Notes: generated by a model from the letters alone, not told the origin. A stretch of DNA of 64,000 nt from Fibrobacter succinogenes (GCA_902771595.1 CACXXH010000003.1:1-64000); one strand, 5' to 3'. Shown: positions 52,703-61,497, counted from the first letter of the stretch. Numbers and translations are program-made.

Positions 52703-52878
52703 TTTTGTTGCCGCTTCGGAGCGCTTCCACGCGATTTTCTCATATGATACACTTTTGTAGCATAGGACGCTGTTTTTTATAAACATGTTGAGAAAATGTT
52801 GAAATATCTGTAAAAAATAGACATTTTGTAGTATAGAGTGCTTGTAATACAAAGTGAAATAGTTTATATTGGTGGGCG
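52703..52878 (+). promoter_or_regulatory. Promoter region of TIGR02147 copy 3
   Basis: TTGTAG elements at 52755 and 52826 (71 bp apart) match the pair upstream of copy 2. A separate TTGTAA (52842-52847) with 17 nt to TATATT (52865-52870) gives a good promoter, whose -10 ends 8 nt before the ATG. Confidence 0.6.
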
Positions 52879-53706
52879 ATGGAGACAATTTTTGCTTATT
52901 ATGATTATCGCGCGTACATGCGAAATTTTTATGAGGAGCGCAAACGACTTTCGTCGTTTTCGTGGAGGGAGTTCTCGAGGCTTTCGGGATTCAGTTCACC
53001 TAACTACCTGAAGGTCGTGTGCGACGGAAAGAGTCGCCTCAGCAGCATCGGCGCCGTGCAGGTCGCTGTCGCGATGGGGCTCGCCGGTTTCGAGTGCGAT
53101 TATTTCGCGAAGATGGTCGCGTTCAACGAGTCGAAAGACGAAGCGACGAAGAGGGAACTGCTTGCCGACATGTGTACGATCGCGCGCGAGAACAAGGTGC
53201 GCGTCTTGGATAGCGATGCCTATGCCTATTTTGATTCGTGGCTGCATCCCGTGATGCGCGAACTTCTGCCGATTGCTCCGGGCGCAAGGCCGCTTGAACT
53301 TGCGAAGATGTGCTACCCCGAGGTGAGCGCCGAGGAAACCCGCAAGTCGGCGGAATTCCTGGTACAGGCGGGACTCCTAAAAAAGAGGGATGGAATTTAC
53401 GAGCAGACGGAGAAAGTGGTGACGAGCTCTGCCGAAATCATTCCGCTTGCGATTCGCTCCATGCACAAGCAGATGGCGAAATTTGCGTACGAGGCCATCG
53501 ACCGCGTGTCGCCTACCGAAAGGAATTTCGCTGGCGTTACGCTCGCGGTCTCGAAGAATTCGTACGACCGCATCGTCGACGAGATGATGGCGTTCCAGAA
53601 AAGGATAATAGCCATCGCCTGCGACGAGAAGAATGCCGACCAGGTCTATCGAATCAATTTACAGCTTTTCCCGATGACGAAGTCGAAGGAGGAAAATAAT
53701 GAATAA
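52879..53706 (+). CDS. TIGR02147/DUF4423 family regulator, copy 3
   Basis: 275 residues. Begins IFAYYDYRAYMRNFYEERKR, with FSWREFSRLSGFSSPNYLKV as helix-turn-helix-like region and RNFAGVTLAVSKNSYDRIVD then YRINLQLFPM at the DUF4423 end. Very close to copy 2 over its whole length, marking a duplication of the locus. It overlaps the next lipoprotein by 8 nt (ATGAATAA) exactly as copy 2 does. Likely controls its own operon through the TTGTAG elements upstream; that is inference. Confidence 0.86.
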   Translation: METIFAYYDYRAYMRNFYEERKRLSSFSWREFSRLSGFSSPNYLKVVCDGKSRLSSIGAVQVAVAMGLAGFECDYFAKMVAFNESKDEATKRELLADMCTIARENKVRVLDSDAYAYFDSWLHPVMRELLPIAPGARPLELAKMCYPEVSAEETRKSAEFLVQAGLLKKRDGIYEQTEKVVTSSAEIIPLAIRSMHKQMAKFAYEAIDRVSPTERNFAGVTLAVSKNSYDRIVDEMMAFQKRIIAIACDEKNADQVYRINLQLFPMTKSKEENNE

Positions 53707-54529
53707 GCGTATAATGCCTTTGGCTCTCATCCCTGTCGCCTTCGCTTTTTTTGTTTCTTGTGCAGATTCGGAATCCGACAACAAGTTGACCGGAGCCACG
53801 GCGGAACCGAACGCCGTTGCGCAAGAGTCGTCCGATAGCAAGACGGTGGAATCGTCCGAGAGTGTACATATGGAGGAGCCTAGTTCTGCAAGTGAGGAAA
53901 CCATCGGCTCAGGGAATGGAACTTCCGGACCCGATTTGTCGCATGAGCCTTCATCTGACGAAATGCAGAGCCTGTGCGATAGCGTCCTTGCCGAATTTGC
54001 GAACGGGATTATAGGTTCGCAATCGAGTGGCGAATCGAACTTGGTTCCGGCATCTTCGCAGGCGTACTTCAATTTCACTACGGTTTCGAATGTGGTCTAC
54101 GAAGAGGGCTCCTGCCGCGTGGAAATTTACGAGGATGAATCCGGCGTGCGCCAGGTCAATGGCGAGGGAGGTCTGCGCGAGAACGTTTCGCGGTACTATC
54201 AGAAAAACGGCGTTTTGTTGCAGGTGGCGAACGGTATTTATCAGGGTGACGGCTGCGAACAGGATCTTGAGGCGTTCCGGCGCAAGTGCGGTAACGATGC
54301 CGGTGTGTTCAGGGATCTGAACGATGGCCTGGGCTGTCCTGCCGGGAAACTGGAACTGGCCTGCGTGTCGATTGTGGACGGCTCTCCGAAGGGGGTTCTC
54401 CAGAGGGAGGCGACCCTTTACGAAAGAACGTGTGAAGGCGAAATTGCCCCGAAAAATAAGGAATGCGACGCCCGTTGCGAAAATGTAGGCAGCGAGCGGG
54501 TTTGCGATACGACGTGTCAGGACTTGTAA
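53699..54529 (+). CDS. Cys-rich lipoprotein coupled to TIGR02147 copy 3
   Basis: 276 residues. The signal ends FVSC (lipobox); a Ser/Glu-rich linker with KLTGATAEPN follows, then the Cys-rich domain seen in the 49530 protein: LCDSVLAEFA, CRVEIYEDESGVR, CEQDLEAFRRKCGNDAGVF, KLELAC, LQREATLYERTCEG and the terminal CDTTCQDL. Conserved cysteines and order make it a clear paralog, while the linker has diverged. AAGGAGG inside the regulator gene serves as its Shine-Dalgarno. Function unknown; an exposed, disulfide-bonded lipoprotein is expected. Confidence 0.76.
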   Translation: MNKRIMPLALIPVAFAFFVSCADSESDNKLTGATAEPNAVAQESSDSKTVESSESVHMEEPSSASEETIGSGNGTSGPDLSHEPSSDEMQSLCDSVLAEFANGIIGSQSSGESNLVPASSQAYFNFTTVSNVVYEEGSCRVEIYEDESGVRQVNGEGGLRENVSRYYQKNGVLLQVANGIYQGDGCEQDLEAFRRKCGNDAGVFRDLNDGLGCPAGKLELACVSIVDGSPKGVLQREATLYERTCEGEIAPKNKECDARCENVGSERVCDTTCQDL

Positions 54530-54540
54530 TTAAAACTTAC

Positions 54541-54546
54541 TATATT
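54541..54546 (+). promoter_or_regulatory. -10 box before the flavoprotein gene
   Basis: TATATT, 7 nt before the ATG at 54554, with no Shine-Dalgarno, so the flavoprotein and glycosyltransferase can be transcribed without the upstream pair. Confidence 0.4.
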
Positions 54547-54553
54547 CATTCGT

Positions 54554-56194
54554 ATGACAGAGAATCGGAAAATTGCCGTAATCGCGGGCGCTGGTCCTGC
54601 GGGCCTGACGGCGGCATTGGAATTGTTGCGTACGACGGACGTGAAACCGGTCATCTTCGAAGCCGAAGACGTTATCGGGGGAATTTCCCGCACGGCGCGC
54701 TACAACGGGAACCGCATGGATATCGGCGGTCACCGCTTCTTTAGCAAGAGCGATACCGTGATGGACTGGTGGCAGGGAATTTTGCCGCTGCAAGGTGTTG
54801 CGAGCAAGGACGACATTGCCATCGGGCGCTCCGTCCCGCTGGTGGCCGGCGGCCCAGACCCCGAGAATACGGACTACGTGATGCTCTGCCGCAGCCGCTT
54901 GAGCCGTATCCTCTTCCTCCGCAAACTTTTCGATTATCCGGTGAGCCTGAACGGCGACACCATCCGTAACCTCGGGCTGTGGCGTATGTTCAAGATCGGC
55001 ATGAGCTACATCAAGGTGCAGCTGCTCCCCGCCCGCAAGGAAAAGAGCCTCGAAGATTTCATGATCAACCGCTTTGGCGTGGAACTCTACCGCACGTTCT
55101 TCCGCGACTACACCGAGAAGGTGTGGGGCGTGCCGTGCAGCAAGATCAGCCCGGACTGGGGCGGACAGCGCATCAAGGGACTTTCCATCACCAAGACGGT
55201 GGTGCACGCCGTAAAGCAGATTTTTGCCGGCAAGAAGAAGTCCGAAGCGGGTGCCGCTAACGGAGCGGATATCCGCCAAAAGGATACCGAGACGAGCCTT
55301 ATCGGTCAGTTCCTCTACCCGAAATTCGGCCCGGGCCAGCTTTGGGAAACGGTCGCCGAGAAGGTGAAGGAAGCGGGTGGCGAGATCCGCATGAACGAGA
55401 AGGTCGTGGGCGTGAATCGTTCCGCCGACGGCAAGCGCATTGAGAGCGTTTCCGTCGAAAGCATGAGTTCCGACGGCGTCGTCATGCGCGAGACGGTCCC
55501 GTGCGATTACTTCCTCAGCACCATGCCGGTGAAGGAACTCATTGCGGGGATGGACAGCGAGCAGACTCCTGTTCCCGCCGAAGTCAAGCGCGTCGCCGAA
55601 GGCCTTGTCTACCGCGACTTCATTACCGTGGGCCTGCTTCTGGACAAGCTGCTCATCAAGAATCCGGCAAAGCCCGGCACTCCCGAAAGCAAGCTCAAGT
55701 TCGTGGCCGACAACTGGATTTACGTGCAGGAATCCGACGTGAAGCTCGGCCGCATTCAGATTTTCAACAACTGGAGCCCCTACCTGGTCGCCGACCCCGA
55801 GAAGGTGTGGATCGGTCTCGAATACTTCGCTACCGAGGGCGACGAGATGTGGCGCATGCCCGACAAGGACTTCATCAAGTTCGCGATCGAGGAACTCGAC
55901 AAGATTGACGTGGCGAGGCCCGAAGACGTGCGCGACTCCGTGGTGTTCCATATCCGTAAGGCGTACCCGGCCTACTTCGGTACTTACGCCGAGTTCGACA
56001 AGATTCGCGAATACGTGGACCCGATCGAGAACCTGTTCCTCATGGGCCGCAACGGCATGCACAAGTACAACAACATGGACCACAGCATGCTTGCCGCCAT
56101 GGAAGTCGTGAAGTGCATCCGTGAAAATTCTACCGACAAGACGGCGCTCTGGAACGTGAATTCCGAAGAGGAATACCACGAAGGAAAGAAGTGA
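54554..56194 (+). CDS. NAD(P)/FAD-dependent oxidoreductase, UDP-galactopyranose-mutase-like
   Basis: 546 residues. The N-terminal dinucleotide fold [19 protein letters not shown] with [12 protein letters not shown] and [10 protein letters not shown] is typical of the protoporphyrinogen oxidase/UGM-like flavoprotein group. Mid-regions [20 protein letters not shown] and the late [21 protein letters not shown] also match members that sit in polysaccharide clusters. Expected to act on a nucleotide sugar or polyprenyl-sugar in the cytoplasm. The exact reaction is not known. Its stop overlaps the start of the following GT-C gene (TGATG). Confidence 0.83.
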   Translation: MTENRKIAVIAGAGPAGLTAALELLRTTDVKPVIFEAEDVIGGISRTARYNGNRMDIGGHRFFSKSDTVMDWWQGILPLQGVASKDDIAIGRSVPLVAGGPDPENTDYVMLCRSRLSRILFLRKLFDYPVSLNGDTIRNLGLWRMFKIGMSYIKVQLLPARKEKSLEDFMINRFGVELYRTFFRDYTEKVWGVPCSKISPDWGGQRIKGLSITKTVVHAVKQIFAGKKKSEAGAANGADIRQKDTETSLIGQFLYPKFGPGQLWETVAEKVKEAGGEIRMNEKVVGVNRSADGKRIESVSVESMSSDGVVMRETVPCDYFLSTMPVKELIAGMDSEQTPVPAEVKRVAEGLVYRDFITVGLLLDKLLIKNPAKPGTPESKLKFVADNWIYVQESDVKLGRIQIFNNWSPYLVADPEKVWIGLEYFATEGDEMWRMPDKDFIKFAIEELDKIDVARPEDVRDSVVFHIRKAYPAYFGTYAEFDKIREYVDPIENLFLMGRNGMHKYNNMDHSMLAAMEVVKCIRENSTDKTALWNVNSEEEYHEGKK

Positions 56195-57936
56195 TGCTTG
56201 CGAGGCTGAAAAAGTACCGTGAACTGGTTCTCGTGCTGGGCGCGGTTTTGGCCGCGGTACTGTACTGGGTCGCAAGCCCGTCGATGAGCGACGCTATCCT
56301 GTATCGCGCAGGGGGCGCCAAGACGCTCCCGATGCCGGTCAGCCTCCCGATGGGGCAGGAAGAAGGCTTTGCCATTGAACTGGATGTTTCGTCGGGGCTT
56401 GGCGGTGACTTTACGCTTGATATCCATCCGGACGACTGCGTGACGAACCTTATGGTGAACGGCGTTGATCTCCCGTTCCGGACGTATCCGGGCTATTGCA
56501 GTTGGAATACCGGATTCAGGCTGTCCAAGTCGGAAATACAGAAGCATGTCGGCAAGGATGTGTCGAAATTCCATATCGAGATTGCCCTGCGCAACACCAG
56601 CGGCCTCGGGGGAATGACTGTCGGAATTCTGGCGGACAGCTTCTTGATGAGCCTCTTTTCGGTGCTGTTCTTCCTGTGTCTTGGCGGCCTGATTTTTTCT
56701 GTGGGTGGTCGCTTCAAGATCGATTCGCACCTGCTGTTGATTTTCTTCGTGGGATTGCTCCTGCGCGTCGCCTATACGCAGTCGACGTTCTTTGACGAAC
56801 GCGGTCACGATACGGGCGGACACCTTCATTATATCCAGCTGATTGCCAACGACCATCACATTCCGGAGGCAAATGAGTGCTGGACCTGCTATCATCCGCC
56901 GGTTTATTTCGTTGCGGGCGCGGGCGTCTGGAAGGCTTCCGGATGGCTCGGCTTTGCGCCCCAGAATGCGGTGAAGTGGTTCGACTTCCTGATATCGCTT
57001 GTCGCGCTCGGTTTTGGGCTCGCGTGCATCCGTGAACTTTTGTGGGGCAATTCCCGCTATCTTGCGGCCCTGCTCTGGAGCCTGTGGCCTAGCTTTATCC
57101 TCGCTTCGCCACGAATAGGCAACGACATCCTCTTCTACGCGATGCATGCAATTGCGCTTTGGGGCTGTATCCGCTACATCCGGACGAGCTTGGGCAAGTA
57201 CCTGCTTGTCGCCGTGCTGTCCGCGACAATCGCGTACTGGACGAAGTCTACCGCGGTCGTGACGTTTGGGCTTGTGGGCGTTACGGTGCTGGTGCATACG
57301 GTGCCTCGAGTCCTGCGTAAACTTTCCCGCATGGAGTGGGCCTCCCTCGCGGTCTTGCTGGTTGCCGGCATAATCGTCGTTGTCCGCGTGCTCGGCGGTG
57401 ATGTCGTCGGCAATGCCGGCGGAAACGATAGTACCGTCCTCGTGCAGAACAACCCCGGCAACTTCCTGTTCTTCGACATCCGCACCTTCTTGACGGAACC
57501 CTTTACGGACCCGTGGCACGACGAACTCGGCCGCCAGTTCTTCTGGAACTATCTCGCCAAGACGTCGCTGTTCGGCGAGTTCAAGCTGTGGATGGAACCG
57601 GCGGGTCGGTGGCTTGCGTGTATCGCCAGCTTCTGCTTTGTTTTACTTGCGGGTTTCACCTTCGCTGGCCTCTGGCGTAAAAAGTGGAATAAGATTGACT
57701 TTGTTCTGGTCACGCAGGCGGTTGCCTTCTTTGCGGCGATGATCGCGCTGCGCCTCAAGTACCCGTTCTCGTGCAGCAACGATTTCCGCTATATCGTTCC
57801 CGTGCTCCTGTGCCTGCTTCCGTTTACCGCGGAGGGAATCTGCGGGAGCGGTACGAGTGTCAAGCGCCGTGCGCTCGGGTGGACTGCCGTTGCCGTCTTT
57901 GTCATCTCCGCGTCCACTGTCGTGTTGAATGCGTGA
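56194..57936 (+). CDS. GT-C membrane glycosyltransferase-like protein, paralog B
   Basis: About 580 residues with 10-13 membrane helices. Same plan as the 50461 protein: a periplasmic beta domain after the first helix (LDIHPDDCVTNLMVNG, then GYCSWNTGF), the acidic loop DTGGHLHYIQLI, NECWTCYHPPVYFVA, SPRIGNDILFY, and late CSNDFRYIVP. It probably transfers a sugar from a polyprenyl carrier on the periplasmic face. AAGGA 8 nt upstream supports the ATG at 56194, overlapping the flavoprotein stop. Paralog A and this gene each close a TIGR02147-lipoprotein module. Confidence 0.82.
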   Translation: MLARLKKYRELVLVLGAVLAAVLYWVASPSMSDAILYRAGGAKTLPMPVSLPMGQEEGFAIELDVSSGLGGDFTLDIHPDDCVTNLMVNGVDLPFRTYPGYCSWNTGFRLSKSEIQKHVGKDVSKFHIEIALRNTSGLGGMTVGILADSFLMSLFSVLFFLCLGGLIFSVGGRFKIDSHLLLIFFVGLLLRVAYTQSTFFDERGHDTGGHLHYIQLIANDHHIPEANECWTCYHPPVYFVAGAGVWKASGWLGFAPQNAVKWFDFLISLVALGFGLACIRELLWGNSRYLAALLWSLWPSFILASPRIGNDILFYAMHAIALWGCIRYIRTSLGKYLLVAVLSATIAYWTKSTAVVTFGLVGVTVLVHTVPRVLRKLSRMEWASLAVLLVAGIIVVVRVLGGDVVGNAGGNDSTVLVQNNPGNFLFFDIRTFLTEPFTDPWHDELGRQFFWNYLAKTSLFGEFKLWMEPAGRWLACIASFCFVLLAGFTFAGLWRKKWNKIDFVLVTQAVAFFAAMIALRLKYPFSCSNDFRYIVPVLLCLLPFTAEGICGSGTSVKRRALGWTAVAVFVISASTVVLNA

Positions 57937-58029
57937 TGGTTGCTTGGTAAATGCCGGAGCGGGAGAACGGGTTGATAGAAAGAGTGGTTGGACTTGTGCA
58001 ATGCATGGAAATTTGATAAGGAGATTCGC

Positions 58030-59760
58030 ATGGAAAAACGCAATGTAAATACATTTGTCTTTTGGGGCATGATTTGCCTGCTTGCGAATATCCTGTGTAC
58101 TTACGCCGAGGGCTACGATGGCGACCAGAGTTTCTGGGTGGGCTGGACGCAGCAGCTAGTTGACGGGGGCTTCGGGAACTTCAAGGGCAATTACCCGCCG
58201 GTCTATGTCTTTTGGCTCTGGGTGGTGGCGCATATCCACAGCCTGTTCGGCATAGGCATTGGCAAGACCTTCTTCATGAAGTTCATGTGCCTCTGGCCCG
58301 TCTATTTTTCGCATGTGTTTTTGCTGGACTGGCTTTGCCGATTCATGGACCGGTTCAACTATCCCGAATGGAAGCGGCATGCCCTTGCGGGCTTTGTCGC
58401 CTTGAACCCGGCACTTCTGCTCGCGGGCCCGGTATGGGGCCAGGTGGATTTGTTCCCGGTGGTACTCGCGATTCTTTCCATCTACTGCATGGCGCGCCGC
58501 CGTACGGCGATATTTGCGCCGATGCTCTATGTGATTTCGCTGTTGGCGAAGTTCCAGATGATTCTCTTCCTTCCGATATTTGGAGGGCTCTTCCTCAAGC
58601 ATTGGCGTTACTCCTGGCGTGGCCTCGCACTCATAATTCCCGTGGTGGCGCTCGTGCTTTTGCCGTATGCTTTGGGCGGGAACCTGGTCGACATGCTCAT
58701 GCGCTCCTATGTCAAGACGGTGGGGCAGTACCCTTATGCGACATTCAATGCGGCGAACCTGTGGTACCTCTGGGCGGGCAATGCCGCTTCCGACGCCGTT
58801 CCCGTTTGGGGCATCAGCGAATACGGGCTTGGATTCCTGTTCAAGCCGAGCATCATGGGCAAGGTCCTGTTCGTGCTGGTTTCCATATTTACGCTTGTCA
58901 AGACGCTGTTCAGCAAGAATATCCGTACCATATGGGGGCTTGCCTTCTTGAACGCGCTTGCCTTCTTTACGGTGCTCCCGGGTATGCATGAACGCTACCT
59001 GCTTTACGCCATCCCGGCAGGGCTCTGCTGGCTGGTTTGGGATACGCGCCGGGCCGGCCTGTGGACTATCCTCGCGACGTTCGTTTCCGCGGTGAATGTC
59101 ATGCTGATCATTTCGTTCAAGGGACATCACGTGTGGAACTTTACCTCGGCGCTGGCGTGCGTGGTTCTTGTGCTTGCCGTGGTCTCGTTTGCGTTCCCGA
59201 ATCTCTGGCGCTGGGGTTACGCGAAAATCGCCCGCGTGAAATTTCCGCGTTTTGTCCCCTATGTGGCGTTGTCTGCGGTACTTTTTGTTATGCTCGTCGT
59301 GCTTCTGGTGCAAATGCAGCCCGTTTCTGTTTCTAGAACGGAAGAGAAGCAGTTGCTGACGGAAATGTCCATGAGGGTCGTGCACCAGGATTACAAGAAG
59401 CCTAGAACGGACTTTTCTGTCGACGGGGCTCCTTTGCAGGTGCGCAACAGGGTTTATCGCGACGGTATCGGTACGCATGCCGCGTCGACTTTGCGTTTCC
59501 ATTTGCCGGAGAATGCCGAAAGTTTCCATTTTGGCGCGGCCATTGACGATGAAACTTACGGAAATGGCGACTGTGAATTTAAGGTGAAGCTCGATGGCCG
59601 TGTGGTCTGGAGCAGCGGGCGCATGACGGGCAAGGACCGCCCCAAATTCGATTCCGTTATGGTGGAAGGTCATGGAACCCTGGAACTCGTGACGGACCCG
59701 ATGGGCTCGAATTCGAGTGACCATGCCGACTGGCTATTGCCTTACATAAAATTGCGATAA
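58030..59760 (+). CDS. GT-C mannosyltransferase-like protein fused to a C-terminal NPCBM domain
   Basis: About 576 residues. The first 430 form a polytopic GT-C enzyme (GYDGDQSFWVGWTQQL with the loop acidic residues, NYPPVYVFWLW, GPVWGQVDLFPV, and PGMHERYLLYAIP late), resembling dolichol/polyprenyl-mannose or glucosyltransferases. After the last helix the C-terminal 150 residues are an NPCBM-type carbohydrate-binding domain: NRVYRDGIGTHAASTLRFHL, FGAAIDDETYGNG and a closing HADWLLPYIKL. NPCBM is normally found on secreted glycosidases, so the fusion would hold a glycan near the periplasmic active site. Start has AAGGAGA 5 nt upstream. Confidence 0.84.
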   Translation: MEKRNVNTFVFWGMICLLANILCTYAEGYDGDQSFWVGWTQQLVDGGFGNFKGNYPPVYVFWLWVVAHIHSLFGIGIGKTFFMKFMCLWPVYFSHVFLLDWLCRFMDRFNYPEWKRHALAGFVALNPALLLAGPVWGQVDLFPVVLAILSIYCMARRRTAIFAPMLYVISLLAKFQMILFLPIFGGLFLKHWRYSWRGLALIIPVVALVLLPYALGGNLVDMLMRSYVKTVGQYPYATFNAANLWYLWAGNAASDAVPVWGISEYGLGFLFKPSIMGKVLFVLVSIFTLVKTLFSKNIRTIWGLAFLNALAFFTVLPGMHERYLLYAIPAGLCWLVWDTRRAGLWTILATFVSAVNVMLIISFKGHHVWNFTSALACVVLVLAVVSFAFPNLWRWGYAKIARVKFPRFVPYVALSAVLFVMLVVLLVQMQPVSVSRTEEKQLLTEMSMRVVHQDYKKPRTDFSVDGAPLQVRNRVYRDGIGTHAASTLRFHLPENAESFHFGAAIDDETYGNGDCEFKVKLDGRVVWSSGRMTGKDRPKFDSVMVEGHGTLELVTDPMGSNSSDHADWLLPYIKLR

Positions 59761-59939
59761 TGTGTCTCGCGCTCGCCAATTTTGTATATTCTAGCCAAGT
59801 AAAGGATTTGATTCCGTTCCTGCGGTCGTTTTGAAGCGATTGCGGGGGTTCTGGAGTTGTCCGGTGACGGGGTGGAATCCTTATGGTTTTCTTTGCCAGA
59901 TGTCGCGAAACGGCATCGAAGCAATCTGCTTGAGGAATT

Positions 59940-60674
59940 ATGCGATTATTTGTGCTACTTGTATGTTTGCTGTCGGTCGGCCTGTGGGCGCGGCCAATAA
60001 ATGACGGCAACAAGCTGTTTGCCAAGGGCGACTATGCCGGCGCACTCGAAAGGTATATGAAGGCCCGCGAGGCCGAACCCGCGAACCCGCTTCTGTTCTA
60101 CAATATCGGAACGTGCCAGTACAGGCTCGGCAACTATGAAGAGGCCAAAAAGGAACTCGAAAGTGCCGTGCGCATGCCGGATAAAAAGATGGCGGCGAAG
60201 GCCGCCTACAACCTGGCGAATACGCATTTCCGCATGGGCGAGAAGGCTGCCGAGGGCAGCGAACGCATTGCCGCCTGGCGCGAATCTGTGGCTTACTTGA
60301 AGAAGGCCATCGACCTCGACAACAACTTCGAAAACGCGAAGAAGAACGTCGAAATCGTTCAGCGCAAGCTGAAAGAGGAACTCGACAAGCAAAAAGAGAA
60401 CAAGGACCAGAATCAGGACAACAACGACCAGAAGCAGCCGCCGCTTTCCGAGAAGGCGAAGGAAGTCCTGGCGCGCGCTCTCCAGCTCTGCAAGGACGGC
60501 AAGTACGCCGAAGCGAAGGAGATGCTCGAAAACCTGATTGCCGAAGACGAGACTGCGGGCCAGCTGAGCGGCCACGTGCAGCGCATCGATGACGTCATCG
60601 AAATCAAGGCCGGCCGCAAGCCCAAGGCGAAGATTGACGCCAGCAACACTGACAACGACTTGGAGGTGATCTGA
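59940..60674 (+). CDS. TPR-repeat exported protein, BatC-like
   Basis: 244 residues with a short Sec signal (MRLFVLLVCLLSVGLWA). Two or three TPR units follow (GNKLFAKGDYAGALERYMKAREAEP, LLFYNIGTCQYRLGNYEEAKK), then a Lys/Asp/Gln/Asn-rich linker (KENKDQNQDNNDQKQ) and a final helical part. This resembles BatC/BatE-type proteins of the Bacteroides aerotolerance cluster, though BatA/BatB von Willebrand proteins are not in view. GAGG is 5 nt before the start. Overlaps the next gene, which has a similar repeat linker. Confidence 0.75.
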   Translation: MRLFVLLVCLLSVGLWARPINDGNKLFAKGDYAGALERYMKAREAEPANPLLFYNIGTCQYRLGNYEEAKKELESAVRMPDKKMAAKAAYNLANTHFRMGEKAAEGSERIAAWRESVAYLKKAIDLDNNFENAKKNVEIVQRKLKEELDKQKENKDQNQDNNDQKQPPLSEKAKEVLARALQLCKDGKYAEAKEMLENLIAEDETAGQLSGHVQRIDDVIEIKAGRKPKAKIDASNTDNDLEVI

Positions 60675-61435
60675 TGCGTTTGAGAGTTAATAGTTCTGAG
60701 TTACTAGTTACTAGAGATAACACTGGTTGTCATTGCGAGGCGACACCGAAGCAATCTCTTTCGTCTTTCGTCTTTCGTCTTTCGTCTATAGTTTTGCTAT
60801 TGTCCGCAGCGGCTTTTGCCGCCCCGAAGTCGGCGAGCGCCTATTACAGCGATGCCGCCTTCCAGTACATCGAAAACCGCCTGCCCTCTGCCGAAATCAC
60901 TTGCAACGAAGGCCTGCAATACTACCCGAACGACCAGAAGTTGCAAATGCTCCTTGACCGCATCAAGGAAGCCAAGGACGAGCAGAAGAACGAAAACAAG
61001 AAGAACGACAAGAACCAGGATAACAACCAGGACCAGAATCAGGATCAGAACCAAGATCAGGATAAGGACCAGAATAAAGACCAGCAGAACCAGGACCAGA
61101 ACGGCGACGGCAATTCCAGCGGGTCGGAGAGTTCTTCAAGTCAGGGTGATGACCAGAATCAGGACCAGAATGGCGGCGGCCAGTCCAGCAGCAGCCAGGG
61201 CGGCGAAAGTTCCGACAGCAATGGCGGGCAGCAGCCCGAACAGCAGCCCGAGCAACCGCAGGAGAACTCCAGCGACAGCCAGGGTGGCGAAGACGAGCAG
61301 GAACAGCCCGTGCAGATGGGCGAGATGAGCCCCGAAGAGGCCGCGCAGCTCCTGAAGGATTTCGACGAGCAGAACGGCGAACGCAAGCCCTGGAAACCTA
61401 TCCGCGGGCAGGCAAGGCCTGTTAAGGACTGGTAA
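60674..61435 (+). CDS. Exported Asp/Gln/Asn-rich protein with in-frame repeat insertion near its start
   Basis: 253 residues. The ATG is well supported by GGAGGTGAT 4 nt upstream, overlapping the previous stop. Codons about 5-38 are made of dispersed repeats and four TTTCGTC copies; only then comes the hydrophobic signal (IVLLLSAAAFA). The mature part has one helical TPR-like unit (FQYIENRLPSAEITCNEGLQYYP), a long D-Q-N repeat and Ser-rich linker, and a conserved-looking end (SPEEAAQLLKDFDEQNGERKPW). BatC-like in pattern. A change in TTTCGTC number by one would shift the frame before the signal, so expression may be phase-variable. Confidence 0.72.
   Translation: MRLRVNSSELLVTRDNTGCHCEATPKQSLSSFVFRLSSIVLLLSAAAFAAPKSASAYYSDAAFQYIENRLPSAEITCNEGLQYYPNDQKLQMLLDRIKEAKDEQKNENKKNDKNQDNNQDQNQDQNQDQDKDQNKDQQNQDQNGDGNSSGSESSSSQGDDQNQDQNGGGQSSSSQGGESSDSNGGQQPEQQPEQPQENSSDSQGGEDEQEQPVQMGEMSPEEAAQLLKDFDEQNGERKPWKPIRGQARPVKDW
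60686..60714 (+). repeat. Dispersed repeat copy inside a coding sequence
   Basis: 29 bp closely related, allowing one small indel, to the inverted copy at 44502-44534 after pyrF. Here it is read in frame as codons 5-14 of the 60674 gene. Confidence 0.65.
60729..60758 (+). repeat. GTCATTGCGAGG-type dispersed repeat
   Basis: Begins GTCATTGCGAGG and ends GAAGCAATCTC, the form of a dispersed intergenic palindrome seen in many bacterial genomes. It lies directly after the 60686 repeat and is also translated in frame. Confidence 0.5.
60759..60786 (+). repeat. Four tandem copies of a 7-bp unit (TTTCGTC) in a coding sequence
   Basis: Perfect copies at 60759, 60766, 60773 and 60780. Units of 7 bp change the reading frame when gained or lost. 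The tract lies between the start codon and the signal-peptide core of the 60674 gene. Confidence 0.9.
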
Positions 61436-61469
61436 GCCGAGAGTCGCGACGGCAAGCTTGCATTTTTCA

Positions 61470-61497
61470 CCTCGGCCCTGTGCCGGGGTTTGTTTTT
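61470..61497 (+). terminator. Terminator after the BatC-like pair
   Basis: CCTCGGC (61470-61476) pairs with GCCGGGG (61482-61488, one G-T), followed by TTTGTTTTT. Confidence 0.75.

Noticed and set aside
59761..59939. Structured leader before the TPR gene at 59940
   Set aside because: GGATT/AATCC and CC/GG pairings can be drawn, but they are short and interrupted; no known RNA motif fits. TATATT at 59785-59790 may be the promoter. I see no gene there.
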